Assembly: GCA_049663345.1 (NCBI GenBank)
Contig: JBATDG010000073.1
Location: forward strand, 1-64,000
Reading direction: 5' to 3'
From: SZUA-365 sp049663345
Lineage (GTDB): Bacteria > Bacteroidota > Ignavibacteria > SZUA-365
Length of the DNA: 64,000 bases
Below, in pieces: positions 26,507 to 36,198 of the stretch. The notes beneath the pieces were generated by a model. The model saw only the letters and a program-made list of their open reading frames with translations, was not told the DNA's origin and did not search any database. Each line of letters opens with the position of its first letter. The first letter of the stretch is position 1. The translations under genes were made by a program, and so were the position numbers.

Positions 26507-27631
26507 TCAGATCGAGGTACGATCAGCTTTCCCCTTCAGTGTTTTTGTGATGAATTTTGAATTCATCAGTCGGGCGGTGCCCATGTAGCTGGGGATAAAA
26601 CGGATGGTGTCGCCGACATGATATCGCGATCGACCCTGGGCAGGGTGGTTGTCTTTAATTTCGAAGACGGTGAGATCGGAGGTTGTACCGGCAAAATGTA
26701 TCCTGGAATCCTTGGGAGTGACTTCGTGGACATCGACATCCAGCAGTCCAAAATCCACAATGGCGCGGCAGTGCGTTTCTCCTTCAGCACGATCGATGTT
26801 CGGCGCCGGGACATGCCCGACCGCAGCCTCGCTGATGATACCATCCGGGGCAGATTCCTTTTCCTCAAGCTCGAGAATATTCGCACTGTATTCGAAGACC
26901 TCGGTCGAGAGGTTTTTAAAGCGCTTGTTGTCCAGAGGGGAGCTGCCGAAAAACACCGCTTCACCGATGCGGAAGTGGTTGATGCTCGGCGGAAGTTTTT
27001 TCCCGCCGATAAGGGGAATGGTGATCGAACTGCCGCCGGAAATGATGGGGAGCTTGCGATTGAACATGTGTTCCAGAAGCTGCCGGTATAGCGAGAGCTG
27101 AATCATTTTATCGAAGGTCGGCTCGATGCCGTACATGCAGCCAAGATTCGTGCCGATGCCGATTACCGATATATTCTCCATGTCAAACGCCTGCCTGTAG
27201 AAATCGACAATATTCTCCCGGATAATGCCCTCGCGAAGTTCGCCGAGTTCAATCATGACAATGACCTTGTGAAGGACTCCGATTCTACCTGCGGACTCAT
27301 TCAACAGGCGCAAGGTAGAGAGAGAACTGATCAGGGAGATGTCTGCATGCTTCACGATGGAATGGACAATATTCTGCGGTACGGGTTTGACGTACATCGT
27401 GGCGATATCCGGCCGCAGCCGCTTGACCATTTCAAGGCTGGAGAGGCGAGAATCACCGATGCTGTGAAGCTGGTTCGTGGCGGGATGCGAGAGAATGCGC
27501 TGCAGCGATTCTTTATGTCCGCTGAGTACTTTCGAGATCAGGGTCCACTGCGCGTCATGCTTTTTGATCAGAGCGTTGATCTTTTCGATGTTCCCGATAA
27601 TATGATCGGTATTGATAATCAGCTCAGCCAT
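26507..27631 (-). CDS. PLP-dependent amino-acid racemase (ornithine/alanine racemase-like, COG3457)
   Basis: A 374-residue protein with the alanine-racemase N-terminal TIM-barrel. The likely PLP lysine is Lys34 in WTLISKVLSGH, and downstream ISGGSSITIPL and HFRIGEAVFFG fit the cofactor-phosphate and substrate regions of COG3457 racemases (for example ornithine racemase Orr). The racemised amino acid cannot be read from sequence. GAGG precedes the ATG. The gene begins three bases after the stop of an acetyltransferase gene, so the pair is likely one transcription unit, perhaps handling a D-amino acid by racemisation and N-acetylation. Confidence 0.82.
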   Translation of the reverse strand: MAELIINTDHIIGNIEKINALIKKHDAQWTLISKVLSGHKESLQRILSHPATNQLHSIGDSRLSSLEMVKRLRPDIATMYVKPVPQNIVHSIVKHADISLISSLSTLRLLNESAGRIGVLHKVIVMIELGELREGIIRENIVDFYRQAFDMENISVIGIGTNLGCMYGIEPTFDKMIQLSLYRQLLEHMFNRKLPIISGGSSITIPLIGGKKLPPSINHFRIGEAVFFGSSPLDNKRFKNLSTEVFEYSANILELEEKESAPDGIISEAAVGHVPAPNIDRAEGETHCRAIVDFGLLDVDVHEVTPKDSRIHFAGTTSDLTVFEIKDNHPAQGRSRYHVGDTIRFIPSYMGTARLMNSKFITKTLKGKADRTSI

Positions 27632-27634
27632 CGT

Positions 27635-28075
27635 TCACCTCTTCCAGCGCATTTCCGCGTACTTGGTCGTAAAGCCGATACGTTCGTACAGTTTCTTTGC
27701 AGGATTTTCATATTCGACATGAAGCTTGACGTCGCCGTCCGCTTCCTCCAGCGCGCGTTCTACAATGCTGCGGCCGAGGCCCTGTCCGCGGCGTGAGGCA
27801 TCCACCGCAACGTAGACGAGAATGTTTTCGGGTATGTATCCTTTCATACCGGTGCGGTTCATGATAAGGGCTCCGACAAGTTCACCCTCGATTTCAGCGG
27901 AGAGGAGGAATCCGCCGAGACCGCCATTCTTTTTAAAGGCAAAATCGATGCAATTCATGATCGCAGGTTTTGGATCACCGAACTGGTCAAGATGGGTATG
28001 AAGAAAATCGATGAAGCTATCCGTGCCGATGTGCTTATCAAGCTGCTTGCTGTTGTCAATGCGTGTGATGGTCAT
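27635..28075 (-). CDS. GNAT-family N-acetyltransferase
   Basis: A 146-residue GNAT. The acetyl-CoA pyrophosphate-binding signature is VAVDASRRGQGLGRSIVERA (motif A), preceded by the beta-strand LVGALIMNRTG and followed by KLHVEYENPAKKLYERIGF, the usual motif B with Asn and Tyr. Substrate unknown. It is the first gene of a likely two-gene unit with the racemase directly downstream. Confidence 0.85.
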   Translation of the reverse strand: MTITRIDNSKQLDKHIGTDSFIDFLHTHLDQFGDPKPAIMNCIDFAFKKNGGLGGFLLSAEIEGELVGALIMNRTGMKGYIPENILVYVAVDASRRGQGLGRSIVERALEEADGDVKLHVEYENPAKKLYERIGFTTKYAEMRWKR

Positions 28076-28342
28076 AAGATTCCATAGTTGATTCGTATAT
28101 CAGTTTTCATCGTGTCCAGCCTTTTTGTCTTCACCGCCACTTCCTCATTTTCATTTTGGACAATACAAACCCGCGCGTTGATTACTTCGATTTGAAAAAT
28201 CGGATGCAACCGGCGCGAGTTGAAATCGGTCTTGTCAGTTGAAGAGAAAGAGATTCTGCTAACAGTATTATGAGACTATCCAGTCTTATAAAACAACAGG
28301 GTGCCCTTGATCGTTCCCGGCTAGCAGTAGTGAAGTTCCGGT

Positions 28343-28380
28343 CACCCATGACCGGGAAGTTGATATCCCGGTCATGGGTG
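28343..28380. repeat. Perfect 15-bp inverted repeat in an intergenic stretch
   Basis: CACCCATGACCGGGA (28343-28357) and TCCCGGTCATGGGTG (28366-28380) are exact reverse complements around an 8-base loop. They lie in the 370-base gap (28076-28446) between the acetyltransferase and the small exported protein. No T-tract follows on either strand. The rest of the gap shows no gene I can support. Confidence 0.85.
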
Positions 28381-28446
28381 CGGAAAACGGGTTATTCATA
28401 CGAAAATCGGGATAGCGACGTCCGTATTTATTCAGCGCGTCGGCGG

Positions 28447-28860
28447 TTATTTCGACGCAACAGTATTCTCAAGAAGATACTTCTGCGTGATGCCGTTATC
28501 CCATTCATACTCGAGTTCGAAGCGGTAATTGACGGACTCTTTCTGTTCCGTACCGTAATGACGGGTTGCTCCGGTTTCGTCCTCGACGGTGATATCCATG
28601 TAGCTGACATCACTCGCGGTCAACTTGATGGGAGGATCGACGGCTTTGCTGGGCGGAGGCATCGGGAGTTCGACGGTAACCACTCCGTTGGTGCCCTCTC
28701 CGCGGCTGACGAGCACGCCGCCGCCAGGAAGACTCGAATCAACTTCCCACACGGCCTTGAAAAGAAAATTGACGGATTTTGTATCTGCCAGTGCCCATGC
28801 CACGCTACCGATGAGGGTGAGCAGCAGAATCACTGTGAAGGACTTTTTAATTCGGCTCAT
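28447..28860 (-). CDS. Small exported protein, unknown function
   Basis: A 137-residue protein. The start at 28860 has AGGAG seven bases upstream and begins a signal peptide (SFTVILLLTLIGSVAWALA). The mature part is beta-rich (VNFLFKAVWEVDSSLPGGG, VSYMDITVEDETGATRHYG, YRFELEYEWDNGI) and resembles a single immunoglobulin-like or secreted beta-sandwich domain; I do not recognise a family. The same frame continues upstream to 29118 without a stop. Confidence 0.6.
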   Translation of the reverse strand: MSRIKKSFTVILLLTLIGSVAWALADTKSVNFLFKAVWEVDSSLPGGGVLVSRGEGTNGVVTVELPMPPPSKAVDPPIKLTASDVSYMDITVEDETGATRHYGTEQKESVNYRFELEYEWDNGITQKYLLENTVASK

Positions 28861-29118
28861 AACTGAACTCCTGTAATGATGAAGGTTGATAATATGCGGA
28901 TCCACATCCAAATCGAATGACATCTGGGAACGCAGCTGTCCGTACATCGAGAGCACCAGCTCTTCTGCGTTCTTCGTCTGCGCGGTTGACATCAGGAAAG
29001 TAAACGATGGACGGACCAGATAGCTGAATCCGTCGCTTTCGTTCTTTTTCACATCGGTCTGTCCCCATGTAGCCACAGGGAACAGAAGAATAAACATGAT
29101 TGATATCAGGCGGAGCAT
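28861..29118 (-). pseudogene. Possible 5' remnant of another exported-protein gene, in frame with the next
   Basis: Eighty-six codons from an ATG at 29118 begin with a second, separate signal peptide (ISIMFILLFPVATWGQ) and a plausible mature start, then run without a stop into the gene that starts at 28860. An internal signal peptide is not expected inside one exported protein, so this may be the remains of a truncated gene, or the two may be one 223-residue product. Confidence 0.35.
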
Positions 29119-29428
29119 ACGCCTTAATTCCTTTCCTGAAGGACGGGGGAGACCCCCGGCAGCAGATGCATTCCAGCTGAGCTGCTGCGTCTGGCTTGCG
29201 AATTAAAATGCACGTGCCCGCAGAAAAAGGGTTCTGGGTGCCAGCGAGTCAAGTGCTATGAAGGTGCGTGATGGACTTCATTAAAGATATTAGTTATCCG
29301 GAATGAAATGCAATGGTCCCGGCAATAATGTTTCATACGAGATTTAATAAAATATTTCATATATTTTTCATCGTCCCCCACAGGTCAATACGTTGATCCG
29401 ATTTCCAGTACGTGCAGCATGAGGGCGC
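29119..29428. other. Intergenic region, divergent promoters expected
   Basis: This 310-base gap separates divergent genes (the exported-protein frame on minus and the TPR kinase on plus). It has a GC-rich half near the minus gene and an AT-rich half near the kinase. The AT-rich half contains TTTCAT three times (29331, 29355 and 29366). I see no gene, RNA or terminator. Confidence 0.5.
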
Positions 29429-31372
29429 ATGTCCGATTCGAAATATATCCGCGGTCGCCATCATATCGTTTTGATGGTGATGCTGTTCCTGCAGCTGCCG
29501 TTATGGGCGCAAGCTCAATTGCCCGACAGTCTCTCCCGCCGGCTTAAGGCTGCGGGTACGCCCATCGCAAGGGTGGATGCCATGAATGCCACCGCGTGGG
29601 ATATGCGCCACAACCAGCCCGAGCTTGCTCTGCGCTACGCGGTACAGGCCCGTAAGCTCGCAGATTCCATTTCGTATGAAGCAGGACTCGGGTGGGCGTA
29701 TCGAAACGAGGGAGTGATCAAGTATATACTGGGAAACTACGACGAAGCTATTACGGCGAATCTCGAGGGCCTGAGAATATTTGAACGGCTCAAAAACCCA
29801 GAGGGAATTGCAGCAACCTACAATAATATGGGCGTGGTCCACTGGCAGCTTGGGAACATCGATAAGGCGGAAAAATACTTCCGCGATGCGCTTGCAATCG
29901 ATTCGGCTCCTGAGCGGACAGCCACATCGAATGCCAATCTTGGGTTGATCTATACGGAAAAGAAGGATTACGAAACCGCGCTGCGGTTGACGCGGCTGGC
30001 GTATGAGCAATACACCGCGTTAGGGGATCTGCTCGGTGCATCCACAAGCCTGAACAATATCGGATGGATATACGAACTGCAGAAGCAGCTCGATAAAGCA
30101 CTCGCCGAATACCGGCGGAGTCTCGCCATTCGCGAGAAGCTCGGCGACAAACGGCGTATCGCAAGCGTGTGCCTGAGCATTGGTTCCGTCATGCGGCATC
30201 AAAACAAGTTCGATGATGCGCTATCCTACTTCACGCGGGCGCTGACGCTTTCGCAGGGTATCGGTGAAAAAAAACAAGTGGAGGATGCATTTGAGGGACT
30301 CTCGAAAACCTATGCCGATATGCAGAATTACGAGATGGCGTACTCTCATCAGCTTATGGTTGCCGAAGTAAGAGATAGCCTGCTGGATGAAAACAAAGCC
30401 GAGGCCTTTGCGAAGGTCGAAGCCAGCTATCAGGTCGATCGGGCCGAGAGAGAGGTCGAATTGCTGAAGCGCACAAATGAACTTCAGATGACGATTACAT
30501 ACGCCACCACCGGCGTGATGCTGCTTGTCATCGTATTTTCGCTGGTCACGTTTTTCGGATACCGGAGCAAGGTGCGCGTCAATAAACAATTACAGGCGAC
30601 ACAGCAGCAGCTGATCGTGCAGGGCAAGCTGGCCTCCCTCGGACAGCTGACCGCGGGTATCGCACACGAAATCCGTAATCCACTGAATTTCATCAAGAAT
30701 TTTTCAGAAGTATCGCAGGAGCTGATTGAGGAGCTGGACGAGGCGAGAACCGAGCCGGATAAATTCAATCAGGTACTTTCGGAGCTGAAACAGAGCGTCG
30801 ATAAAATTCACGAGCATGGAAATCGTGCCGATGCCATCGTCAGCGGTATGATGCTGCATGCGCGGAGTTCCCCTGAAGAGCGGCAGTCGGCAGATGTCAA
30901 CGCACTTCTTGGATACGTGGTGGACCTCGCCGCTCATGGAACCAAGGCGATGCAATGCTCACGGAAGCTGGAGTTCGAAACGAAATATGATGCCTTGCTC
31001 CCCGCAATTAATATCGTTCCGCAGGATTTAAGTCAGGTTTTTCTCAACATCATCAACAATGCCGTCGATGCTGTCGGTGAGCGATGTGGGAGACATCCTG
31101 ACGAACCCTTTGCGCCGTGCATCACCATCAGTACGGGAATGCAGAACCGTTCGGTTGTTATCCGCATTCGCGACAACGGTGCCGGCATCCCCGCATCCGT
31201 GCGGAGCAGGATTTTTGAACCCTTCTACACGACCAAGGAAGCGGGGAAGGGTACGGGATTGGGACTCTCGATTACTTACGACATCATCGTGCAGAAATAT
31301 GGCGGTACGCTTGATGTCGAATCAAAGGAGAATGAATTCACGGAGTTTGTGATGACCCTACCGGTGGGATGA
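29429..31372 (+). CDS. TPR-domain sensor histidine kinase
   Basis: A 647-residue sensor. It has an N-terminal signal or anchor (VLMVMLFLQLPLWAQAQ), then about seven tetratricopeptide repeats (residues about 40-330; YNNMGVVHWQLGNIDKAEKYF, LNNIGWIYELQKQLDKALAEY), which probably bind a periplasmic partner. One transmembrane helix follows (about 353-377), then the dimerisation domain with the phospho-accepting His near residue 413 in GIAHEIRNPLNF. The HATPase has an N-box NIINNAVDA, G1 RDNGAGIP and G2 GTGLGLSIT. No receiver domain or response regulator gene is adjacent. GAGG precedes the ATG. Confidence 0.9.
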   Translation: MSDSKYIRGRHHIVLMVMLFLQLPLWAQAQLPDSLSRRLKAAGTPIARVDAMNATAWDMRHNQPELALRYAVQARKLADSISYEAGLGWAYRNEGVIKYILGNYDEAITANLEGLRIFERLKNPEGIAATYNNMGVVHWQLGNIDKAEKYFRDALAIDSAPERTATSNANLGLIYTEKKDYETALRLTRLAYEQYTALGDLLGASTSLNNIGWIYELQKQLDKALAEYRRSLAIREKLGDKRRIASVCLSIGSVMRHQNKFDDALSYFTRALTLSQGIGEKKQVEDAFEGLSKTYADMQNYEMAYSHQLMVAEVRDSLLDENKAEAFAKVEASYQVDRAEREVELLKRTNELQMTITYATTGVMLLVIVFSLVTFFGYRSKVRVNKQLQATQQQLIVQGKLASLGQLTAGIAHEIRNPLNFIKNFSEVSQELIEELDEARTEPDKFNQVLSELKQSVDKIHEHGNRADAIVSGMMLHARSSPEERQSADVNALLGYVVDLAAHGTKAMQCSRKLEFETKYDALLPAINIVPQDLSQVFLNIINNAVDAVGERCGRHPDEPFAPCITISTGMQNRSVVIRIRDNGAGIPASVRSRIFEPFYTTKEAGKGTGLGLSITYDIIVQKYGGTLDVESKENEFTEFVMTLPVG

Positions 31373-31384
31373 AATTGCCGGCTA

Positions 31385-34300
31385 TCAGGCATCCGGCAGG
31401 GTGATAATGATTTCTGTCCAGGCCCCTTCCTTGCTCTCGACCGCCATTGTCCCGCCGTGTTCCTTCACAATCACATCGTGACTGAGGGAGAGCCCGAGGC
31501 CGGTGCCTTCCCCGGCAGGTTTTGTTGTAAAAAACGGATTGAAGATTTTTTCCTTGACATGCGCAGGCATGCCGCCGCCATTATCCCAGATGCGGATTTC
31601 GACGCCGTGGGGTGTTTTCTTCGTTGTGGCGCGAACAGTTGGCACGTATGCTTCTGTTGCTTCCACTGAGCAGATCAATTTCCAGACAGCATAAAATGAA
31701 TTGTCAAGGAGACTCAGAACAACGCGGCTGATCTCCTGTGTGACAATGGACATCGATCCGACAGCAGCGTCGAATTCATTTTTCAGGGTTACATGGAATT
31801 CCGGATGGGTTGCGCGCATGCCGTGATATGCAAGGTGGATGGCGTCCTGTACCAGTCGATTGATAAGCGTGGCCTGTCTTTCACCATGCTGGCTGCGGGC
31901 ATGCAGAAGCATCCCTCCGACAATTCGATCGGCACGGGATCCGTGTTCATGAATTTTCCTGGTCGCAATTCTCAATTCTGATAGCAATTCCTTCGGATCA
32001 TTGCCGAGATCGATAGCGGTCTGCAGTTCCTCGGCAAGATCTTCCGCGGTGAGAGCGAAATTGTTGATGAAATTCAGAGGGTTTCGAATTTCATGCGCGA
32101 TGCCCGCCGTCAGCTGACCGAGTGATGCGAGTTTTTGCTGAACAACCAGCTGTTCCTGCGTCCTCAAGAGTTCATCATTTCTTTCCTGAAGCGTTTGAAG
32201 CGTGTGCGCTTTCGCAAGTGCAGTGATTGCATGCTCCCGGTAGCGGACCAATCGTCGGGCATCGTCGGGATTGAAAGAATTGTCCCCGGACTGAACATCG
32301 AATACAACGAAGCCGTCTTCCTCGACATGCTCGCGATTGAATCGCACGGACATCAGCAACACGGAGCCGGTCTGGGGAAGGGGCGTCTGCTCGTCCTGTT
32401 CTAACTCAGTTTGGGCGTCCCGCAGAATGGAAATCCCGTGATCGGCAATTTCATAAGTTGTCAGATATCCCTCGAGCAGCTCCTGATTGCTGAGGATGGC
32501 TTTTCCAATCAGATCCCGTTCCATGCCGAGCGCATCTGCAAGAATAAATTTCTGCAAAGTGGGTTCGTAAATGAAAATGCGGATCCGTTTCGCGTGGGGA
32601 ATTAATTTCAAGCCCTGTTCAATCAGGGATCGGACCAGGCGTTCAAAATCAAATTCCCAATTCAGGATTTCTACAATCCGGTCGATCGTCTCCAACTCTT
32701 CATTTCGTCTTGCGAGAATCTCCTCCGTCTTTTTCCGCATGGTTATATCTTCCTGGATCCCTATATAATGCGTCACGGTGCCATCAATCCCTTTGAGGGG
32801 GGAAATCGAAGACAGCACCCAATAGGAAGAGCCGTCGCTGCGCTTGTTCTTCAATTCTCCCCGCCACTCTTTTCCGCTCGCCAGAGTTTTCCACAGCTCA
32901 CGGTACAATGCAGTGGAGCTGTCGTTCGATTTCAGCATACGGGGATTTTTCCCCAACACCTGTTCGGTAGTATAGCCGGTTACCTCGGTGAATTTCGGAT
33001 TGACGTATTCGATTTCTCCATTCGTATTGGTGATGATGACGATTGCGGGACTTTGATGCACCGCCTGGGACAGTTTCTTCAGATCCTCGTGCGCCCGTGC
33101 AAGTTCATCGTATGCCGCGCGCAACTCATCAGCTCTCCGCAGCTCAAGTTCCTTCAATTCATTTGCAGCAGTCAGCACAGTCGCCTGGGCTTCCGCCGCT
33201 TGTGCACGCAGCTCCGCGGTGAGAATGTCTCCGCGGATGCGTTCCTTCTGCGTGGCCCGTCGGCGCTGGATGTTCACGAACAGAGCGATGAGCAGGATGA
33301 CGCTCAGGCCGTAGGCGGCCAGGGCGAGATTGCTTTTCCACCAGGCCGGAGAAATGACGACCAGCATGGATGCTCCGATCAAATTCCAGCGCCCCTCGCT
33401 GTTGCAGGCGATCACGCGAAATTCATACTCGCCGGGCGGGAGATTGGAGTACGATGCATACCGGCGTGTATCGGTGTGCACCCAATCATTATCCACCCCC
33501 ACGAGCATATGGGCGTAGCGGTTTTCTTCGTTGTGGTAGTGACTGAGAGCGGCATATTCGAAGGTGATGTAATTCTGATCGTACGGAAGCTTAATGCCCA
33601 GGCGATGGAACGGCCGTTCTTTCTCCTGAACCAGCACGCGTGTGATAACAACATTGGGCGGACTCAGCTGATCATGGATACTGTCAGGATAGAAGATGTT
33701 GAAGCCCGCTACACCGCCGAACATCATCGCACCATCAAAAAGCTTCAGGCTCGATCCTGTGTTGAATTCGTAGTTTTGAAGACCGTCGCTCTCATCGTAA
33801 CTGCGCACTTCGCCAGTGAGAGGATTGAGGCGGCACAGTCCGCGGTGCGTTCCCAGCCAGAAATTGCCTTTGGCATCCTGCTCGATTGAATACACGATAT
33901 TGTCGGGGAGTCCCTTCGACATATCGAAGACCTCCGTGATGCCGGTGGAATCGTTGAAGCGCTGCAATCCAGCACCGTGTGTACCGATCCAAATGCGGCC
34001 CTGTCGGTCTTGATGGATGACCCGGATATCGTCACTTATTAATCCGGCGTTCCGCGGAAGGCCGCGCTTCCAGAGTTTGCTCTGCCCGGAGCGGGGATCA
34101 CGCATATACAACCCGTTATCCGTACCGATCCAGTCGCGATTTCGGTTGTCGGTTGCGACAGCCATGACCATTGAGATTCCCGGACTCTCCGACGATGCCG
34201 GTTCAAGAGCAGGCTGTTCAACGAATACCGGTTTGCGGGATTTCAGATCGAGACTGTCAGCATTGATAATGCTTATGCCTTTCCAGGTTCCGAGAATCGC

Positions 34301-35890
34301 CCTTCCGTCAGGAGTCATAGTGATAACGCGTATGCGCTGATCTATAATCGGAAAGGGATGACCGATATCAGAGGAGAAAAGCATATACTCGCGGGTGCGG
34401 AGGTCGTAGATGAGCAGGCCGTCGCCGCCGGTGCCGATCCACATTCTGCCCTTGTGGTCTCGCGCAAGCGACCAGATAGTCTTTGTCGTGATCAGGGAGA
34501 CTGAGGGAGGGAGGCCAGTCAGCGCGGTGCTTTTTCCGGTAGAGCGGTCGTAGACAAAGAGTCCTGACAGTGATGCGATCAGAATGGAATCCTTGCTCCA
34601 CTCAAGAAAACCCCGCACGTTATTCCATGGTACGAGCGAGGGAGTGCTCTTTCTACTGCTCAGTGTGCGAACAGGAAAGCGCTGCGATTCCTGCTCGATG
34701 TGCACGAGCGCAATACCGGGAATCGTCAACCAGATGGTACCGTTCCGGTCCTGCAGAAATGTCCTCACAATCGCATTTTTCAATAATGCCGTTGCGAGTA
34801 CCGTCGTTTCTCCGCTCGCGTAGTCGTATCGAAGCAGACCTCGGTTCTGGAAGGCGATCCACAGCACTTCCGAGCGATCGACAAACATGGTGCGCGTGCC
34901 GGGTTCTGCCGTTCCCAATTTCTTCAGGGCGGGGGTGTAGTCGAGATTGGCATAGTGAAATTCTGGGACAGCCGGGATATGCTCGATAGTACCGGAACGT
35001 GCATCATAGCGAAGAAGGCTCCCGTCTGCAAGAGATATCCAGAACGCGGTTTTTCCCTCAGCCGCGCCAGTCGCCCAGCCTTTGATCTGGTAGAGCTCTT
35101 CAATTGTTTCTGTAGACGAACGAAAGAGATATACACCTCTGAACCCGGCTATTACCAGGCCACGAGCAGGATCCAGGAAGAAGCCGCGAAACCGGCGCTC
35201 TTTTTTCAAGGCATTCGCATAGACCGTCTGATCAATGCTCTTGATGGTTTTTGTCTTGCGATCGAGTATAAGGAGATGTCCGTTGGAGATGAACCAGATC
35301 CGATGACCAATCTCCGCATGAAAGATTGCCTGGTCATTCGTCGTCGGGACGCCCCCCGGCTGCGGGGCGAAATTGAACTTGTCCGTTTTAGAGTCATACC
35401 AGCTGAGACCTAGATTGCTCAGCACCCAAAGTGTGCCGTCCGCTGTCTTGAACATCCCTTGTATCCATTCTCCGGCGGGTCCCTGACCACCGTTCGTTGT
35501 ATACGGATAACGGTGGAACGTTTGTGTCAGTGGTTCATAGCGATGCAAGGCTCTTGCGGTCGCGACCCACAAATGTCCGCTGAGATCTCGGAGCAAGGCC
35601 ATAACGCGGTTATCAGCCAGTCCGTTTTCAGCATTGGTCAAACCCCGGAATGTTTTGAAGGTATATCCGTCGAAACGTATCAGTCCTTCTTCGGTTCCGC
35701 ACCAGATGAATCCATCTTCATCTTCCGCCATCATCCTCAGGTTGGTCGACGGCATTCCATCATTGACTGTGTAAGGAGTAATGGTGAATTGATGTTGTGC
35801 GGAGAGTGGTATTCCGGCGAACACGAGCAGAGCGCAGAGCAAGCCAGCTCGGATGAGTGAATGTGAATGCGTGTTCCGGGTTGAATCCAT
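31385..35890 (-). CDS. Periplasmic beta-propeller / Y_Y_Y / PAS / GAF sensor histidine kinase
   Basis: About 1501 residues from the ATG at 35890, where the export signal starts (LLCALLVFAGIPLSAQ). Domains in order: two-component regulator propeller blades (about 30-760; repeated DxxGxxWIGTxxGL patterns such as DRQGRIWIGTHGAGLQRF), a Y_Y_Y domain (about 765-840), a transmembrane helix (about 845-870), a coiled coil, PAS and PAC (about 935-1050, with VTHYIGIQEDIT), a GAF-like domain (about 1065-1225), HisKA with His near 1265 (GIAHEIRNPLNF), and a HATPase to the end. Similar input domains in hybrid kinases of Bacteroidota sense polysaccharides. It lacks the receiver and AraC output of those hybrids. 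It ends 12 bases from the TPR kinase, convergently. Confidence 0.9.
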   Translation of the reverse strand: MDSTRNTHSHSLIRAGLLCALLVFAGIPLSAQHQFTITPYTVNDGMPSTNLRMMAEDEDGFIWCGTEEGLIRFDGYTFKTFRGLTNAENGLADNRVMALLRDLSGHLWVATARALHRYEPLTQTFHRYPYTTNGGQGPAGEWIQGMFKTADGTLWVLSNLGLSWYDSKTDKFNFAPQPGGVPTTNDQAIFHAEIGHRIWFISNGHLLILDRKTKTIKSIDQTVYANALKKERRFRGFFLDPARGLVIAGFRGVYLFRSSTETIEELYQIKGWATGAAEGKTAFWISLADGSLLRYDARSGTIEHIPAVPEFHYANLDYTPALKKLGTAEPGTRTMFVDRSEVLWIAFQNRGLLRYDYASGETTVLATALLKNAIVRTFLQDRNGTIWLTIPGIALVHIEQESQRFPVRTLSSRKSTPSLVPWNNVRGFLEWSKDSILIASLSGLFVYDRSTGKSTALTGLPPSVSLITTKTIWSLARDHKGRMWIGTGGDGLLIYDLRTREYMLFSSDIGHPFPIIDQRIRVITMTPDGRAILGTWKGISIINADSLDLKSRKPVFVEQPALEPASSESPGISMVMAVATDNRNRDWIGTDNGLYMRDPRSGQSKLWKRGLPRNAGLISDDIRVIHQDRQGRIWIGTHGAGLQRFNDSTGITEVFDMSKGLPDNIVYSIEQDAKGNFWLGTHRGLCRLNPLTGEVRSYDESDGLQNYEFNTGSSLKLFDGAMMFGGVAGFNIFYPDSIHDQLSPPNVVITRVLVQEKERPFHRLGIKLPYDQNYITFEYAALSHYHNEENRYAHMLVGVDNDWVHTDTRRYASYSNLPPGEYEFRVIACNSEGRWNLIGASMLVVISPAWWKSNLALAAYGLSVILLIALFVNIQRRRATQKERIRGDILTAELRAQAAEAQATVLTAANELKELELRRADELRAAYDELARAHEDLKKLSQAVHQSPAIVIITNTNGEIEYVNPKFTEVTGYTTEQVLGKNPRMLKSNDSSTALYRELWKTLASGKEWRGELKNKRSDGSSYWVLSSISPLKGIDGTVTHYIGIQEDITMRKKTEEILARRNEELETIDRIVEILNWEFDFERLVRSLIEQGLKLIPHAKRIRIFIYEPTLQKFILADALGMERDLIGKAILSNQELLEGYLTTYEIADHGISILRDAQTELEQDEQTPLPQTGSVLLMSVRFNREHVEEDGFVVFDVQSGDNSFNPDDARRLVRYREHAITALAKAHTLQTLQERNDELLRTQEQLVVQQKLASLGQLTAGIAHEIRNPLNFINNFALTAEDLAEELQTAIDLGNDPKELLSELRIATRKIHEHGSRADRIVGGMLLHARSQHGERQATLINRLVQDAIHLAYHGMRATHPEFHVTLKNEFDAAVGSMSIVTQEISRVVLSLLDNSFYAVWKLICSVEATEAYVPTVRATTKKTPHGVEIRIWDNGGGMPAHVKEKIFNPFFTTKPAGEGTGLGLSLSHDVIVKEHGGTMAVESKEGAWTEIIITLPDA

Positions 35891-36198
35891 CGTTGCCGCG
35901 TGAACATAATAGAATGACAGACAGAGGACTTTCCGGAGCATAGGTACTGCAGCCGAAGACGGGAACGACACACGAAATAATTCTGTGTTTCACAGCGCCA
36001 TTGCCGCGAAAGGGTCTAAGTCTGTTATGGATGTGATAATTACGACAATATAGATCGCGTATTACCCGCAATCAAGGAAAAGATAGGCGGCTGCGGTTCG
36101 ACAGCGCTGGATTCCGAGATCAGGGTTTCGTAAAATACACACATTGATCCGAAAAGACTCCCACTTCCGGTACCCACTAATTGACACGGGAGTATAGC

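Noticed and set aside
28270..28866. 198-codon open frame on the plus strand over the inverted repeat
   Set aside because: It overlaps the exported-protein gene on the other strand and has no recognised domain, no export signal of its own and no ribosome site.
32768..33889. 373-codon open frame on the plus strand
   Set aside because: Antisense to the propeller kinase and without domain or start signals.
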